DNA of 64,000 nucleotides from Hyperoodon ampullatus (Eukaryota; Chordata; Mammalia; Artiodactyla; Ziphiidae), in assembly GCA_949752795.1 (NCBI GenBank), contig OX457071.1, positions 25,404,800-25,468,799 of the forward strand. The letters run 5' to 3'. The translations under genes were made by a program, and so were the position numbers. Below the pieces are notes generated by a model. It saw nothing but the letters and a program-made list of their open reading frames with translations, was not told where the DNA came from and did not search any database. Within the stretch, counting starts at the first letter, position 1. The number at the start of each line of letters is the position of its first letter. This document shows, one piece after another, positions 33,117-44,115 of this stretch.

Positions 33117-35240
33117 AAATAATGTCATACATCTTGAAGATGCTCAACCAAAGAGGATAGAACATAACTGTGGATAGGGTGGCAACCACCAATGATAAAA
33201 TTGTAATCGCCATAGTGTCTGAATTCAATATGCTTGCCTAAGCAGCTGGGTACAGTTCAAATCAGTTGCTGGGCTAGCTAACTCAAACCAAGATTAAGCA
33301 CAGGATTGCACTAGGTGATAGCAAAAGGCCAGGAAATCCTTATGTTTATGTGGAAGGAGGCCTTAAAGGACTTAGAAGACTTCTGGATTCCCAAACTAGA
33401 TTGGAACGCTCAACCCACTTTCTCATCAGTCCCACAAGAGGGCCCAAAAGATGTCCTTCTCCTTTATCATAAGGAAAAGACTGGGAGGGTAGCAATCCAG
33501 CCTTTTTAATGCACTTAATAACTGAGTTTAGCGCTGGGACTGTTGATTGTATTCATCTGAAATGGAGAAGAGAAGAAGTAGGAAGAAAAGTGGGTATAAT
33601 CATAAAAATAGGCAGAGTGCCTAATTTGGAAATCAGATCTCAGAAAATGATCTGACCTGCAGATGTGTCCTACTGTGGCTATTTAATCTCGGGGATGTAG
33701 GTATTAAGTTGATGGCCTTATGTGACAGGCAGAACCTCTAGTTGTGACAAACAGAGGCCCCTCTAGAGAGTCCTGGCACCTGACCCTAGTCAGTCCTCAA
33801 GCCCAGAGCAGCTTGCATAAAAGAAAGGCTGGGCAGCTCCAAGGGTTAGCCCTCTTTTACCACCACACTGTTATACTGGGAATCTTGTTCCTGTCCTTTA
33901 CCCAGACAAGGAAACCCTGAAAAATTGGGATTTCTTTTGGATACTGCCTCTAAGGTAGCATGGAGACCTGGGGTCTCAGAATGAAACTTATGGGTTTCAC
34001 TTGTCAGACTTCCTTTCGGCTGGGTGTTAACACTGATCTCCCTTGTCCTTGCAGCAGGTATAGGGAGACTCAAACATATCCTGTGATCATTGTCCTAGTT
34101 TCCAGTGTCTAGATGAAATGGATGGATATCCTCACTAACTGCCAGAACCCCCACAGTGGCCTTTAGCCCTTAAAATAATGGCTCAGTGGAATTCATTGGT
34201 TCAACTCCTCCCTACACAATGAGTACATGAAGCAATACTGCTCCCTGAGAGAAATTGAAGAGATTGGTGCCATTAAAAAGCCTCTGAATGGGCAGGCACA
34301 TTGCTTGTTATCAGATTATCACTGAATTGCCCAGTTTGGCCTGGCTTAGAGGTGATGTGGGCACATACTAGGTGAAAGGAGAGTGCTATGGGATGGAAGT
34401 TTTTTCCAAGGGTAACCCTGAAATACAGTGGGGTACAGAGTAATCTTAAGTACACGTTTTATTCTCCACTTTGCCTAGAAGAACTGGTCCAAGGACATAA
34501 CTCCTTTGATTCCTAGGAAGTGGCTATTGATCCAGTTCCATGACCAAGAACTTGGAAAGAGACATGTTGGGAGTTGGTGACTAGAGATTTTGAGAAAGAG
34601 GTGTGTGAATAGACTTCTTGGAATGGGTTCAAGGCCTGAAATTATGGTACATCATGGCAAGTTTCTCTAGAACACACTCCCTGCAGAAGAAGGTCTAACT
34701 AAGGTAGAATAGCCAGCTGTTAATGTTCTCACCTTCTTTGTGTTCCAGTAGTGAGACTGGAACATATCCTGTGGTCGTTTCCCTGGATCCTCAGTGAGAA
34801 CAGGCTAGCCCATTGGGTGCGTGGTCATCATCCTGCTTCTCCAGGTGGCCCAGTGCTTTCTCAATGGAGTCAAAGGGAAGGAAGCCACATGGGCTCTCCC
34901 ATATATATCTCCCATCACCAAGGCTGATAAGGCCACTTCTACAGCTAAGGGCCCAAACTGACACTAGGAAAATGACTGAGATCCCACAGCACTTTTCAAG
35001 GAAACCAGCCAGAAAAGCAGCTAGTGGCAGTTCCATTTCCCCGAACCCCTAAATTGCAGCAATTTGTCCTTGTTGAAGTAGAGACTTGTTCTCCATGTTA
35101 TATTGTTGGAAGACATTTTCCTTCTCTTTACTTTTTCTCTTTATTCACATCCTATTAAGTATAGAGAATGTAATTGGTGGATAAATTTAACTGTTTTTCC
35201 TGTATGTTAAAAAATAATATAGTCTCATGATAGAACTAGA
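33117..35240. other. Unassigned DNA, possible decayed retroelement internal region
   Basis: Two kilobases with moderate G+C, scattered short open frames (60-83 codons) and a diverged internal repeat (34065-34098 versus 34753-34786, 27 of 34 identical). Texture suggests an old, stop-ridden retroviral-like internal sequence, but no conserved gag, protease, pol or env motif could be identified. It could equally be unique DNA. Confidence 0.25.
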
Positions 35241-35249
35241 AGTGGAATG

Positions 35250-35570
35250 AAATATGATCTTTGCCTCAGTGAGCATCTGATGAGGGTAGGGAGATAAAAC
35301 GAACACCAGAAAAAAGAACATAACAATAAAAACATACAAGGATGCAGGAAGATTGCTCATGAAATAATTGCTTCCAGAAGGAGAGCTTACTGAAGATCTG
35401 AGAACTCTAGGAAGGGCCAGTGGGCTGGTGCCACAACCTGAGCTTGGTGGAGGGATGTTTATATGAACAGAATGAAGCTGGACAGCAGCCACGAGGGCGA
35501 AGTGGCAAGAAGAAGGTAGAAGCAGGGAGAAGTGAGGAGAACACATCGGTGACTGTGCATAGATCCAGAC
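35250..35570 (-). repeat. Possible L2 fragment
   Basis: 'atctttgcctcagtgagcat' through 'ggtagggagataaaacgaac' and later 'gcttccagaaggagagctta' vaguely follow the reverse-read L2 3' region. Weak. Confidence 0.35.
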
Positions 35571-37125
35571 TCTAGGTGGGCAGGTTTCCATCTGGACACA
35601 GACTCAACTCTAAGACCCAGAATGTCCCTGGATCTTTTCTTTGTTCAGGAAGTATGTTTGCAAAATCATCATGTTATCTGAAACATGGTTTAGTATCCTT
35701 TAAAAATGCATTCTTTCCTTTTCTGCTCTTTAATACCACATAATCTATTTCAAGTCCTCTAGATTCCTAAGGAAAATGTCTTTGTCACTCTCAGCTGCTA
35801 ATACTCTTTCATAAAGAGGAGGTTTTATTCAAACCTGATAAAAATGCAAAAGAAAAAACAACAATGTTCTGCATTCCATTGCATTTCCTTTCACCCAAAG
35901 TTCTTGAAGCACTTTGAAAATATTAATTATATTTCTGAATAGCTGTAATATAATATAACTCTACCATCATCTCTTTTTTTAACCAATGAGAATAAAGCAC
36001 AGAGCAATATAACTATTGACTCAAGTAAATGGGGTCCCAGAATCCAGGCTAAGAGCCAATACATCACTTTACAAACCAGGCCATGAAAAGGAAAAGAAAC
36101 TAAGGATATAGGTCTTGCAGATTAAAAGAGGCAGATTCTTTTCTCCTTCTTAGAACATAAAAGATCTGTTCAATTCTCAGTGCTTTTTTCATCTGTGAAA
36201 TAGGCATAATAACTTTCAATGACCTTGGAACACGTGTACAACACTTAGACAGTTTGAGGGAGGGCAGAAAAGGAAGCTTTCCTATTTTCCAAAATTATTT
36301 TTCTTTTGCTGACAAGCATTTCTTACCAACAAGACAAATTTTGGCAAGATATATTTTTCCCCAATAAAAAGGAAATGAGCCTCATTTGCCTGAACTAGAA
36401 ACACAAATGGTCTCTTTAGCCATTACTTCTAGCTATAATTTAAAGTCAGCTCACACCCTCTAATTTCCAGGAGAATTGATAGAGGATTTAAAGCCCCAAC
36501 TCCTCTATGGAAATGTTTCCTTTGCATCCAGCGTTCCTGAGCGTTTTAATCCAGCTTTGTTTACAGAGCTTTCTTGAGTTTCCAGAACAGCGTTTCACAG
36601 TTGGCAGCAGGCGGCAGGGTAGATAAACTTTCAGCTATGACAGCATTTCCTCCCAGCAATTACAGTGTTAAATTATGAGCAAACAAGTTCTTTTTAAAAT
36701 AAAGAACTCTACCAAAGTGACCACTTAATTAAGAGCATTCAAATCCCTTGATGCCTTGGTTAATTCACCTGCACCCTTTTCTGACCTAAAATAAGCCATC
36801 TAATCCAAAACATGAGATTTTTTTTCCTGGGCCAATGAAGCCACGATTTGTCACTCAGGTCATTTAGTGCCACATATTGCCATAAGTCTCCCTAATGCAG
36901 TGCAAAGTCATGACATGACAAGTCAAAGTTATGACATGTAGGGTTTCTGGGTAGCCAATTTTAATGAGGAATAAATAATTTCTCCTGTTCAGCTAATACT
37001 TGTTGGTGTAGAAAGGTAATCCAAACGTCACTGTTCCATCTCCTTCCTGTAGAAAAAGAATAATGGGCAACATCTGCTTTGAATATGTTCCCTGGGGGCA
37101 AAGGCTCGAGGTCTCTTTTCTAATC
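35571..37125. other. Unassigned non-coding DNA
   Basis: No gene recognised. A short MIR-like piece may lie at 36165-36240. A motif-dense stretch at about 36480-36800 is discussed in the findings. Confidence 0.5.
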
Positions 37126-37140
37126 AAGAATGATCTCTGA
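37126..37140. repeat. Target-site duplication, left copy
   Basis: 'aagaatgatctctga' (15 bp), exact at 37447-37461. Confidence 0.92.
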
Positions 37141-37446
37141 TGGGCTTCCCTGGTGGTGCAGTGGTTGAGAATCCTCCTGCCAGTGCAGGGGACACGGGTT
37201 CGAGCCCTGGTCTGGGAAGATCCCACATGCCATGGAGCAACTAAGCCCATGTGCCACAAGTACTGAGCCCGTGTGCCACAACTACTGAAGCCCATGAACC
37301 TAGAGCCCGTGCTCCGCAACAAGAAAAGCCACCGCAATGAGAAGCCTGCGCACCGCAACAAAGAGTAGCCCCCGCTCGCCGTAACTAGAGAAAGCCCATG
37401 CACAGCAACAAAGACATAACGCAGCCAAAAATAAATAAATAAATAA
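37141..37446 (+). mobile_element. CHR-type SINE, long form
   Basis: Head 'gggcttccctggtggtgcag', intact B-box 'ggttcgagccctgg', two 'ccacaa(c/g)tactgagcc' type units plus a short one, 'cccgtgctccgcaac', 'agagtagcccccgctcgccg', and a tail of 'aaataaataaataaataaa'. Perfect 15-bp TSD. The tail is an (AAAT)n microsatellite rather than pure A, typical of the long form here. Confidence 0.93.
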
Positions 37447-37461
37447 AAGAATGATCTCTGA
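37447..37461. repeat. Target-site duplication, right copy
   Basis: Exact copy of 37126-37140. Confidence 0.92.
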
Positions 37462-38196
37462 GAGCTGAGGCTGTGTACCCCCAAGAGTTACAGTGTTACT
37501 AAAAAAAAACAAAACAGGAAGTTCTGGGGAAAAAAGACTGCACCATCATTACTGCTTACATGTGTACACATCTCTGCTCAAAAAAAGTAGAAAAGTATCC
37601 AGAGGAGGAAACCGCATACAACAAATGTGTTTATTGCCCCTCTTTAATAAACACTGGTGATAAGAGGAAATTTTAGAGATAGTTTTGGTTCCTTCCAGCT
37701 TTAGCTTTGTCCACAGAGCTGGTGGGAACCTGGGTGGCATGCTCAAAAATGGACGAATTGACAATCTAGCCTCAGTAAAGGACCCCAAGCTGCATCTTAT
37801 CCAAGTTGCCTTTGTGCCCTGCTCAGCACCTGTGATGCCAAGGGACACGGTGTCAGAGCCTGATGCTGGTCCCCACCTGCACCCATCAGCTTGCTTCCAA
37901 TGGGGACCAGGCTTTTCCCATTTATCAGAAGGCTGAAGGCTTGTTTTGATTTCTTGGCTTCTTCCTCGGCTGAGATGTCTGGATATTTAATTTTCTCCTT
38001 TTGGGAGCATATACCCAGATTTCTCTAGATTCAGAAACAGAAAAATAAACTCAGTTACAAAATGAAGGAACATAACATGACACTCTCTGGGCCTTTGTCA
38101 TCTGCTTTTTCCTGTTGTGTTTTTAATTTGGTCGTTCCTCTGTACAAATTTGCAATGGACCAATGTTTAAAGTAAACAAATAAAAATAAGGCCGCC
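37462..38196. other. Unassigned non-coding DNA
   Basis: Open frames at 37549-37848 (minus) and 37685-37936 (plus) overlap and show no domains. No repeat recognised. Confidence 0.5.
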
Positions 38197-38414
38197 TTTT
38201 TTTTTTTTTTTTTTTTTTTTTTGCCGTATGCGGGCCTCTCACTGCCGTGGCCTCTCCCGTTGCAGAGCACAGGCTCCGGACGCGCAGGCTCAGCGGCCAT
38301 GGCTCACAGGCCCAGCCACTCTGTGGCATGTGGGATCTTCCCGGACTGGGGCACGAATCCGTGTCCCCTGTATCGGCAGGCGGACTCTCAACCACTGCGC
38401 CACCAGGGAAGCCC
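38197..38414 (-). mobile_element. CHR-type SINE, short form
   Basis: Minus-strand copy: T tail of about 26 nt, 'gccgtatgcgggcctctcac', ending 'caccagggaagcccc'. Flanks 'aggccgcctttt' and 'aggcctgctttt' form an imperfect TSD. Confidence 0.9.
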
Positions 38415-38538
38415 CAGGCCTGCTTTTAAATACTAAGTCACCAACTATAATATGCAGCTCTCTTTAAGAAAAACATATATTACATATGCAAAGAACATGA
38501 AGCCAAGACTTTGTGTTTGTGTAAAAACAGAGACGTGG

Positions 38539-38802
38539 ACTTCCCTGGTGGTCCAGTGGCTAAGACTCTGCGTTCCCAATGCAGGGGGCCCAAGGTCAGG
38601 GCCAGGTTTGATCCCTGGTAAGGAAACTAGATCCCACATGCCACAACTAAGAGTTCACATGCTGCAACTAAAGATCCCACATGCCGCAACAGAAGATCCC
38701 GCGTGCTGCAATGAAGACCCGGAGCAGCCAAAGGAAAAAATAAATATTAAAATGAAAAAATAAATATTAAAAAAAATTTTTTAATTAAATAAATAAATAA
38801 AA
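38539..38802 (+). mobile_element. Divergent tRNA-derived SINE, older subfamily
   Basis: Head 'acttccctggtggtccagtg' and 'gctaagactctgcg', B-box-like 'ggtttgatccctgg', then 'aactagatcccacatgccac' with repeated 'atcccacatgccgcaac' type units and a long AT-rich tail. It differs from both main forms, so it is an older or separate cetartiodactyl SINE subfamily. The 17-bp duplication 'taaaaacagagac(g/c)tgg' at 38522-38538 and 38803-38819 has one mismatch. Confidence 0.88.
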
Positions 38803-38819
38803 TAAAAACAGAGACCTGG

Positions 38820-39293
38820 CCAGTTGTTTAAACTGATAAGGAATTAACAAGAAAAAAATGAAAAGAGCTTTGTTCTCTCCTCTTTACTTTAGATTCCATT
38901 ATTCATTGAGGACCTGTATTAGTCAGCATTACCTAGGTTAGGTTGCAATAAAAAGATTTAAAAAAAACCAACAAACAAGAAAAGCTAAATCTCATTGGCT
39001 TGCACAAGTAAGCTTACTTGTTTTGTTTTTTTAATTTATTTTTTTACATCACACTTGTAGTGCAGATGGCTGCCCTGGGTGCTCCCCATGGTACCAAGCT
39101 AGCTTTCTGACCCCTGTACTATAAGGGCGTCCCTATAACACTTGCATCAGTAGGATCAGTAGGGTGCTGTAGGAACAGATCTCAGTGCCACTGGTTCCAC
39201 ACTGAATCTTTTTTGGGGGACATTATGGTTAAATGAAGAACTTTTCCCTTAAGGCCATCAATTGAAAGTCAGGTCATAAAAACTAAATTTCAG
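38820..39293. other. Unassigned DNA, possible old repeat
   Basis: 'gacctgtattagtcagcatt' near 38911 resembles the start of several old mammalian LTR or DNA repeats, but the rest could not be assigned. Confidence 0.35.
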
Positions 39294-39305
39294 AAGTATT
39301 GGGGA

Positions 39306-39510
39306 GGGCTTCCCCAGTGACGCAGTGGTTGAGAGTCCGCCTGTCAATGCAGGGGACACGGGTTCATGCCCCGGTCCAGGAAGATCCCACATGCCACGGA
39401 GAGGCTGGGCCCGTGATCCATGGCCGCTGAGTCTGCGCGCCCGGAGCCTGTGCTCCGCGGTGGGAGAGGCCACAACAGTGAGAGAGAGGCCCACGTACCA
39501 CCAAAAAAAA
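39306..39510 (+). mobile_element. CHR-type SINE, short form
   Basis: Head 'gggcttccccagtgacgcag', 'gttgagagtccgcctgtcaa', body 'ccatggccgctgagtctgcg', end 'gcccacgtaccacc' and a short A tail. Flanks 39294-39305 and 39511-39523 match except for one inserted base. More diverged than most copies here. Confidence 0.9.
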
Positions 39511-39523
39511 AAGTAATTGGGGA

Positions 39524-40315
39524 AATGATGGCAGGGATGGTTGCTAATTATCTCATAGAAGTACTGTTTCTTCTATGATTATCTCTTAATTTATCATGTG
39601 ATCTTTAAATTGTATGTGGCCAATGCAAACACTGACCACTCCTTTATGTTTATGTTATACTTTCCTTTGGATCCTGCTTTTCGTTTTTTAATTTTTAAAA
39701 AAATTACCTTAAAAAATTTTTTTCTGATAGGGTGTTTCTTATTGATATATAACATATTTATTGGTGTATTCGATTATACGTTATATATATTTATCTATAT
39801 AAATATGTATGTTTCTAACATGAGGAAAACATAGCATTTCTCTAGTCTAGCTTCCCAAAGTTTCTTAATTTTATTTCTACTTTTATGTGTTCCTAATTAA
39901 CAACAACTACAAAAATCACACTTTGCTTAAGCAGCCTCAAATTCCATGGCCTCTTCACATAAGTAAATATAAAAATCTTTTTAAAAAGCTAAATAAGTAT
40001 CTGATAAAGTAAAAATGAGCATCATGGGGGAAAATATGAAAATATGACGTCACTGCAGCCTCATCTTGAACTGGGCTGCATGTCCTTTGAGAAGTCCACG
40101 TAGAATGCCAATATGTACTCATGTTCAGAGAAGTGTTTTACATTTTGAAATTCTGTCCTTGGCTGCTCTGAGAAGGATCTGTGGACAAGCATAGGGTCCT
40201 TTTCTCTTTACCATCATCTAGGCGCTGCACCAGTTACCATGAAGTTCATCCACAGATGTTCCTGGTTTTTTGGTTCGTTTCATTGTTCTTCGTTTTTTCT
40301 TTTCCTCCTCATGAT
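39524..40315. other. Unassigned A+T-rich DNA
   Basis: Strongly A+T rich (39680-39840) with no gene or repeat recognised. Confidence 0.5.
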
Positions 40316-40470
40316 GGCAACATGCCATAGTGAACAGAACATGAGTTCTGGAATAAGGCAGGCCAGAGTTCAAAACTCTGTTCCATCTCTGAGATATAGG
40401 CCAGTTACTCACCCACTCAGATTATTTCTTCACCCACAAGATAAGAGTAGCTCTTGTGATTCAAAGGCAC
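40316..40470 (+). repeat. MIR SINE fragment
   Basis: 'gccatagtgaacagaacatg', 'agttctggaataaggcaggc', 'cagagttcaaaactctgttc', 'aggccagttactcacccact', then 'acaagataagagtagctc' is the MIR head and core in order. Confidence 0.65.
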
Positions 40471-42557
40471 ATTCACAGATCTTATAAGTCTTAAACTGAA
40501 GTCTTATTATGTAACTTTGAGAACATCTTCATATACTTTCTGGAGTCCAAGCCCAGGTAATCCTACACCAACTGAGGCAGTGCTGTCTCTATACCAATCT
40601 GAAGAATGTATTTTAGGAACCCAGGTAGAGATGGAATCATCCCATCTGCCCATATCCAAATCTGTTCCTCCCTAACCTAGCTCTACACTGTCAACACTGA
40701 CATCTTTATACCTATGTAGGGTCCACCCTGAGGGAAGAAGACCCCAACATGATGTGGACGAAACTTCTGCTCCTACTTCTCTAGGAAGACTCCAGAATGA
40801 GGAGACTGTCACAGAATGATCATCAAGGCTGCAGAGGGTGCATGGAGGAGCCTTGAATAAATGCAGGATGATACACTCCTCAGTTTATAGGAGAGCTGAA
40901 CATAAGGAAGTGGCCGCAGGTCCTTTGGGGGAGGAATTGAGGTGAAGTTACTAAGTACAATTGCCTTGTTGTTGCACTGTCATTTTCACTGGGATTCAGC
41001 CTCTCCTTCAGTCAGTGGCTCTGAGTATGAGAACTGGCTCAAGTTTGGAAACTAAGAGATCTTGGTGTTTTTAGGGGCAAGTGCTCTCAGCCTCCTGGTC
41101 TCCCATTCTCCCATGATTTTTTTTTTTTTTTTTGCTTTTTTTTTTTTTACATGAGTTGAGTAATATTCTTGTTGGCTGCCCATTTATCTTTCCCATAGAA
41201 AACCAGTGTTCTTTTAATCATTTCCATAACTCTCTGGCCCTGTGTGCCACTCTGACCTAGATGCTCATTTTGAAAATTGTAGTCGCTTTACTGCTGACAG
41301 ATAAGCACAGCCACCTGGCTTTTATTATACTGAGATCTTTTTATTCTCATTGCTCTCAGAGAGTCCTGTTTTGTAACAGCATCTCCTACCATCAGCCTTG
41401 GCTTATAGAGGACAGTCATCCCTGACCTTTTCAACAATACCGGTGTCCCTCTTTCCAACGTCCTCAGGGCCCTCCTATGTAACTTGTTGAGCTGGTGGGT
41501 TTCGTGTCCTTATATAATATATCCTACTCTTCCATGCCCATCTCCCTACCACTGTCTGTCATGGTAGTTCGGACGTTTCTACTTGAGTTCATGTGTGCCA
41601 TTGCTTTATCAAAGCTTTCAAGAGCCATTCTATTAGTGTGTTAGCACCATCTCTCACCTTTGTTAGGTGTTTAATCCATATGATGAGAAAGCGTTCCTGT
41701 ATTGATACATTCTTCTTTATCTATCTTTATGTCCCTCCCCCATTGATCTAAGTCCCTCAGAATCTAGGCCCACTAAGACCTTGATTGTACATATTAGCCT
41801 AGAGTTTATTTCTCCCTTAGCAGGCCCAACTTTTTCCCAGTTATTGGTCCAGGACAAGGGGGCCAACTGGTAGACCCTGTGGAGGCTGCATGCTATCTAG
41901 AAGGGCAGAAGCCTCTGCATTTTCTTCAAGCAATGAGGGGAGTATTAGTCGTTAACAGGAAGGAGTAACAAATTATTCAATCCCAAAGGCACAGGGGAAT
42001 CTCGGGATTCAAGGTTCTTTGAGTGTAACAACCCAGATTTCCCTATCCTGGAATCAGGACTTCTTCCCAATCAGAGCTCTGACCTTGGTGAAGTAGACTT
42101 GGCCTAAGTGAGAACTGAGTTTCTCTGGAGCTGTACCACTCTTCTAATTAAGTCCTGGGCCTAAGCCTTAGCTTTTTTTTTTTTTTTTTTTAGTTATAAA
42201 AGATGAGAGTCTCCATAAGCTGCCAAGGAGGCTCTCTGGCTTTTAGACTTTACCTTAAATGCACGATTAATCACCCTCAGCTTTTCATTGTCTTTCTTCG
42301 ATGCATCAGTAAGAACTAGCCAGAGCCATCTGATTCTATAATCTTTGTAATTACTTCTTATACCAAAGCTCTCACATGCCTGAGGTATAACACCCCACCA
42401 GTTATCTGTGCAGTCCCTCCCTCTGGTATCCCATCCCAATTCACAGACAAGGGAAGTTTTTAAAAGTATATTACAACCATATGTCAGTGTCCATCAGTGC
42501 TCTGTATTCTACCAGTTATGTGGTCCTTATTGTCAGTCATCCAGTCAGCAAGGAATC
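40471..42557. other. Unassigned non-coding DNA
   Basis: Two kilobases without a recognised gene. T-rich tracts lie at 41119-41150 and 42174-42192, which could be poly-A tails of minus-strand insertions, but no SINE or LINE body was recognised next to them. Confidence 0.45.
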
Positions 42558-44115
42558 TTATAGAAATAAAAAAAGACTCTAAAGGAATACTATGAACAAT
42601 TGTATACCAATAAATTAGAAAATTTAGATGAAGTGGCTCAGTTCCTGGAAAGACACAAACTACCAAAACTTACTCAAGAAGAAATAGACAATCTGAGAGA
42701 TCTATAACAAGCAAAGAGATTGAATTAGTAACTGAAAATCTATCCAGGGACAGATGGCTTCACTGGTGAATTCTACCATACATTTAAGGAAGAATTAATA
42801 TCAAATTTTCACAAATTCTTCCAAAAAAAATAAAAGAGGTGGGAACACTTTCTAATTCATTTTATGAGGAAGTATTACCCTGATACCAAAACCAGACAAA
42901 GATACTACAAGAAAACTACACACCCATATCTTTTATGAATAAAGACACAGAAATCCTCAATAAAATACTAGCAAACCAAATCCAGCAACATATTAAAAAA
43001 ATTATACACCACGACCAGATGGGATTTATACCAGGAATGCAAGATTGGTTTAACATCTGAAAATCAATTGATGTAATACACCATATCAACAGAATGAAAA
43101 GCAAAAACTACATATTTCAATAGATGAAGAAAAAGCACTTGACAAAATCCAACACCTTTCATGGTGAAAACATTCAACACTAGAAATAGAATGGAACTTC
43201 CTCAACCTGACAAAGGGCATGTAGGAAAAACCCAGAGTTAATACCATACTTAATGGTGAAAGACTAGATGCTTTCCCCTGAGATCATGAAGAAGACAGGA
43301 TGTCCACTCTCACCACTGCTATTCAACTTTGTACTTGTGGTTCTAGCCAGGGCCATTTGGCAAGGAAAAGAAATAAAAGCATCCAGAAGAAGATAGAAGT
43401 AAAACTAGCTCTATTTGCAGATAACACGTTCTTGAAAATCCTAAAGAATCCACTAAGAAACTAGTAGAACTAACAAATGAGCTCAGTAAGCTTGCAGGAT
43501 AAAGGATCAAGATACAAAAATCAATTGTATTTCTATACACTAGCAATAAACAATCCAAAAATGAAATTAAAAAACAATTCCATTAACAAGAACTTCAAAA
43601 ATAATAAAATACTTAAGAATAAATTTAACAAAGAATTTCAAAACTTACACTCTGAAAACTACAAAATATTGTTGAAAGAAATTTTAAAAGATCTAAATAA
43701 GTGGAAAAATGCCCCACGTTCATGGATCGGCCGACTTAATATCATTAAGATGGCAGCCTTCCCCAGTTAATCTGTAGATTCAATTCAATCTCCATCAGAA
43801 TCCCAGCTGGGTTTTCTGTAGAAACTGAAAAGCTGATTCTAAAATTTTTTATGTAATTGCAAGGGAACCAGAATAACCAAAGCAGTTTTGAAACAGCAGA
43901 ATAAAGTTGGAGGATACACACTTGTTAATGTCAAAACTTCATGCAAAGCAATGGTAATCAAGACAGTCTGCTGCTGACATAAAGGCAGACATAGATCAAT
44001 GGAATAGAATCGAGAATTAAGAAATAAAGCCATGTGCTTCAAGTCAACTGAATGTTGCCAAAACCAGGTAAGGAAATGGAAAGGAACAAATCTGTACCAT
44101 ATGATAAAAAATAGG
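42558..44115 (+). mobile_element. Old L1 internal fragment (ORF2 reverse-transcriptase region), disabled
   Basis: Translates in several frames to the L1 ORF2 region matching roughly residues 415-930 of the intact copy: 'ATGAACAATTGTATACCAAT' (LYTN), 'gacagatggcttcactggtg', 'accagatgggatttatacca', 'tccactctcaccactgctat', the reverse-transcriptase 'tatttgcagataac' block with the catalytic Asp codon altered, and 'catggatcggccgacttaat'. Many frameshifts and stops interrupt it. Both ends are truncated and no TSD or A tail is visible, so it is an old remnant. Confidence 0.85.

Noticed and set aside
43477..43770. 97-codon plus frame as an independent gene
   Set aside because: It is a fragment of the decayed L1 ORF2 (Asn/Lys-rich thumb region).
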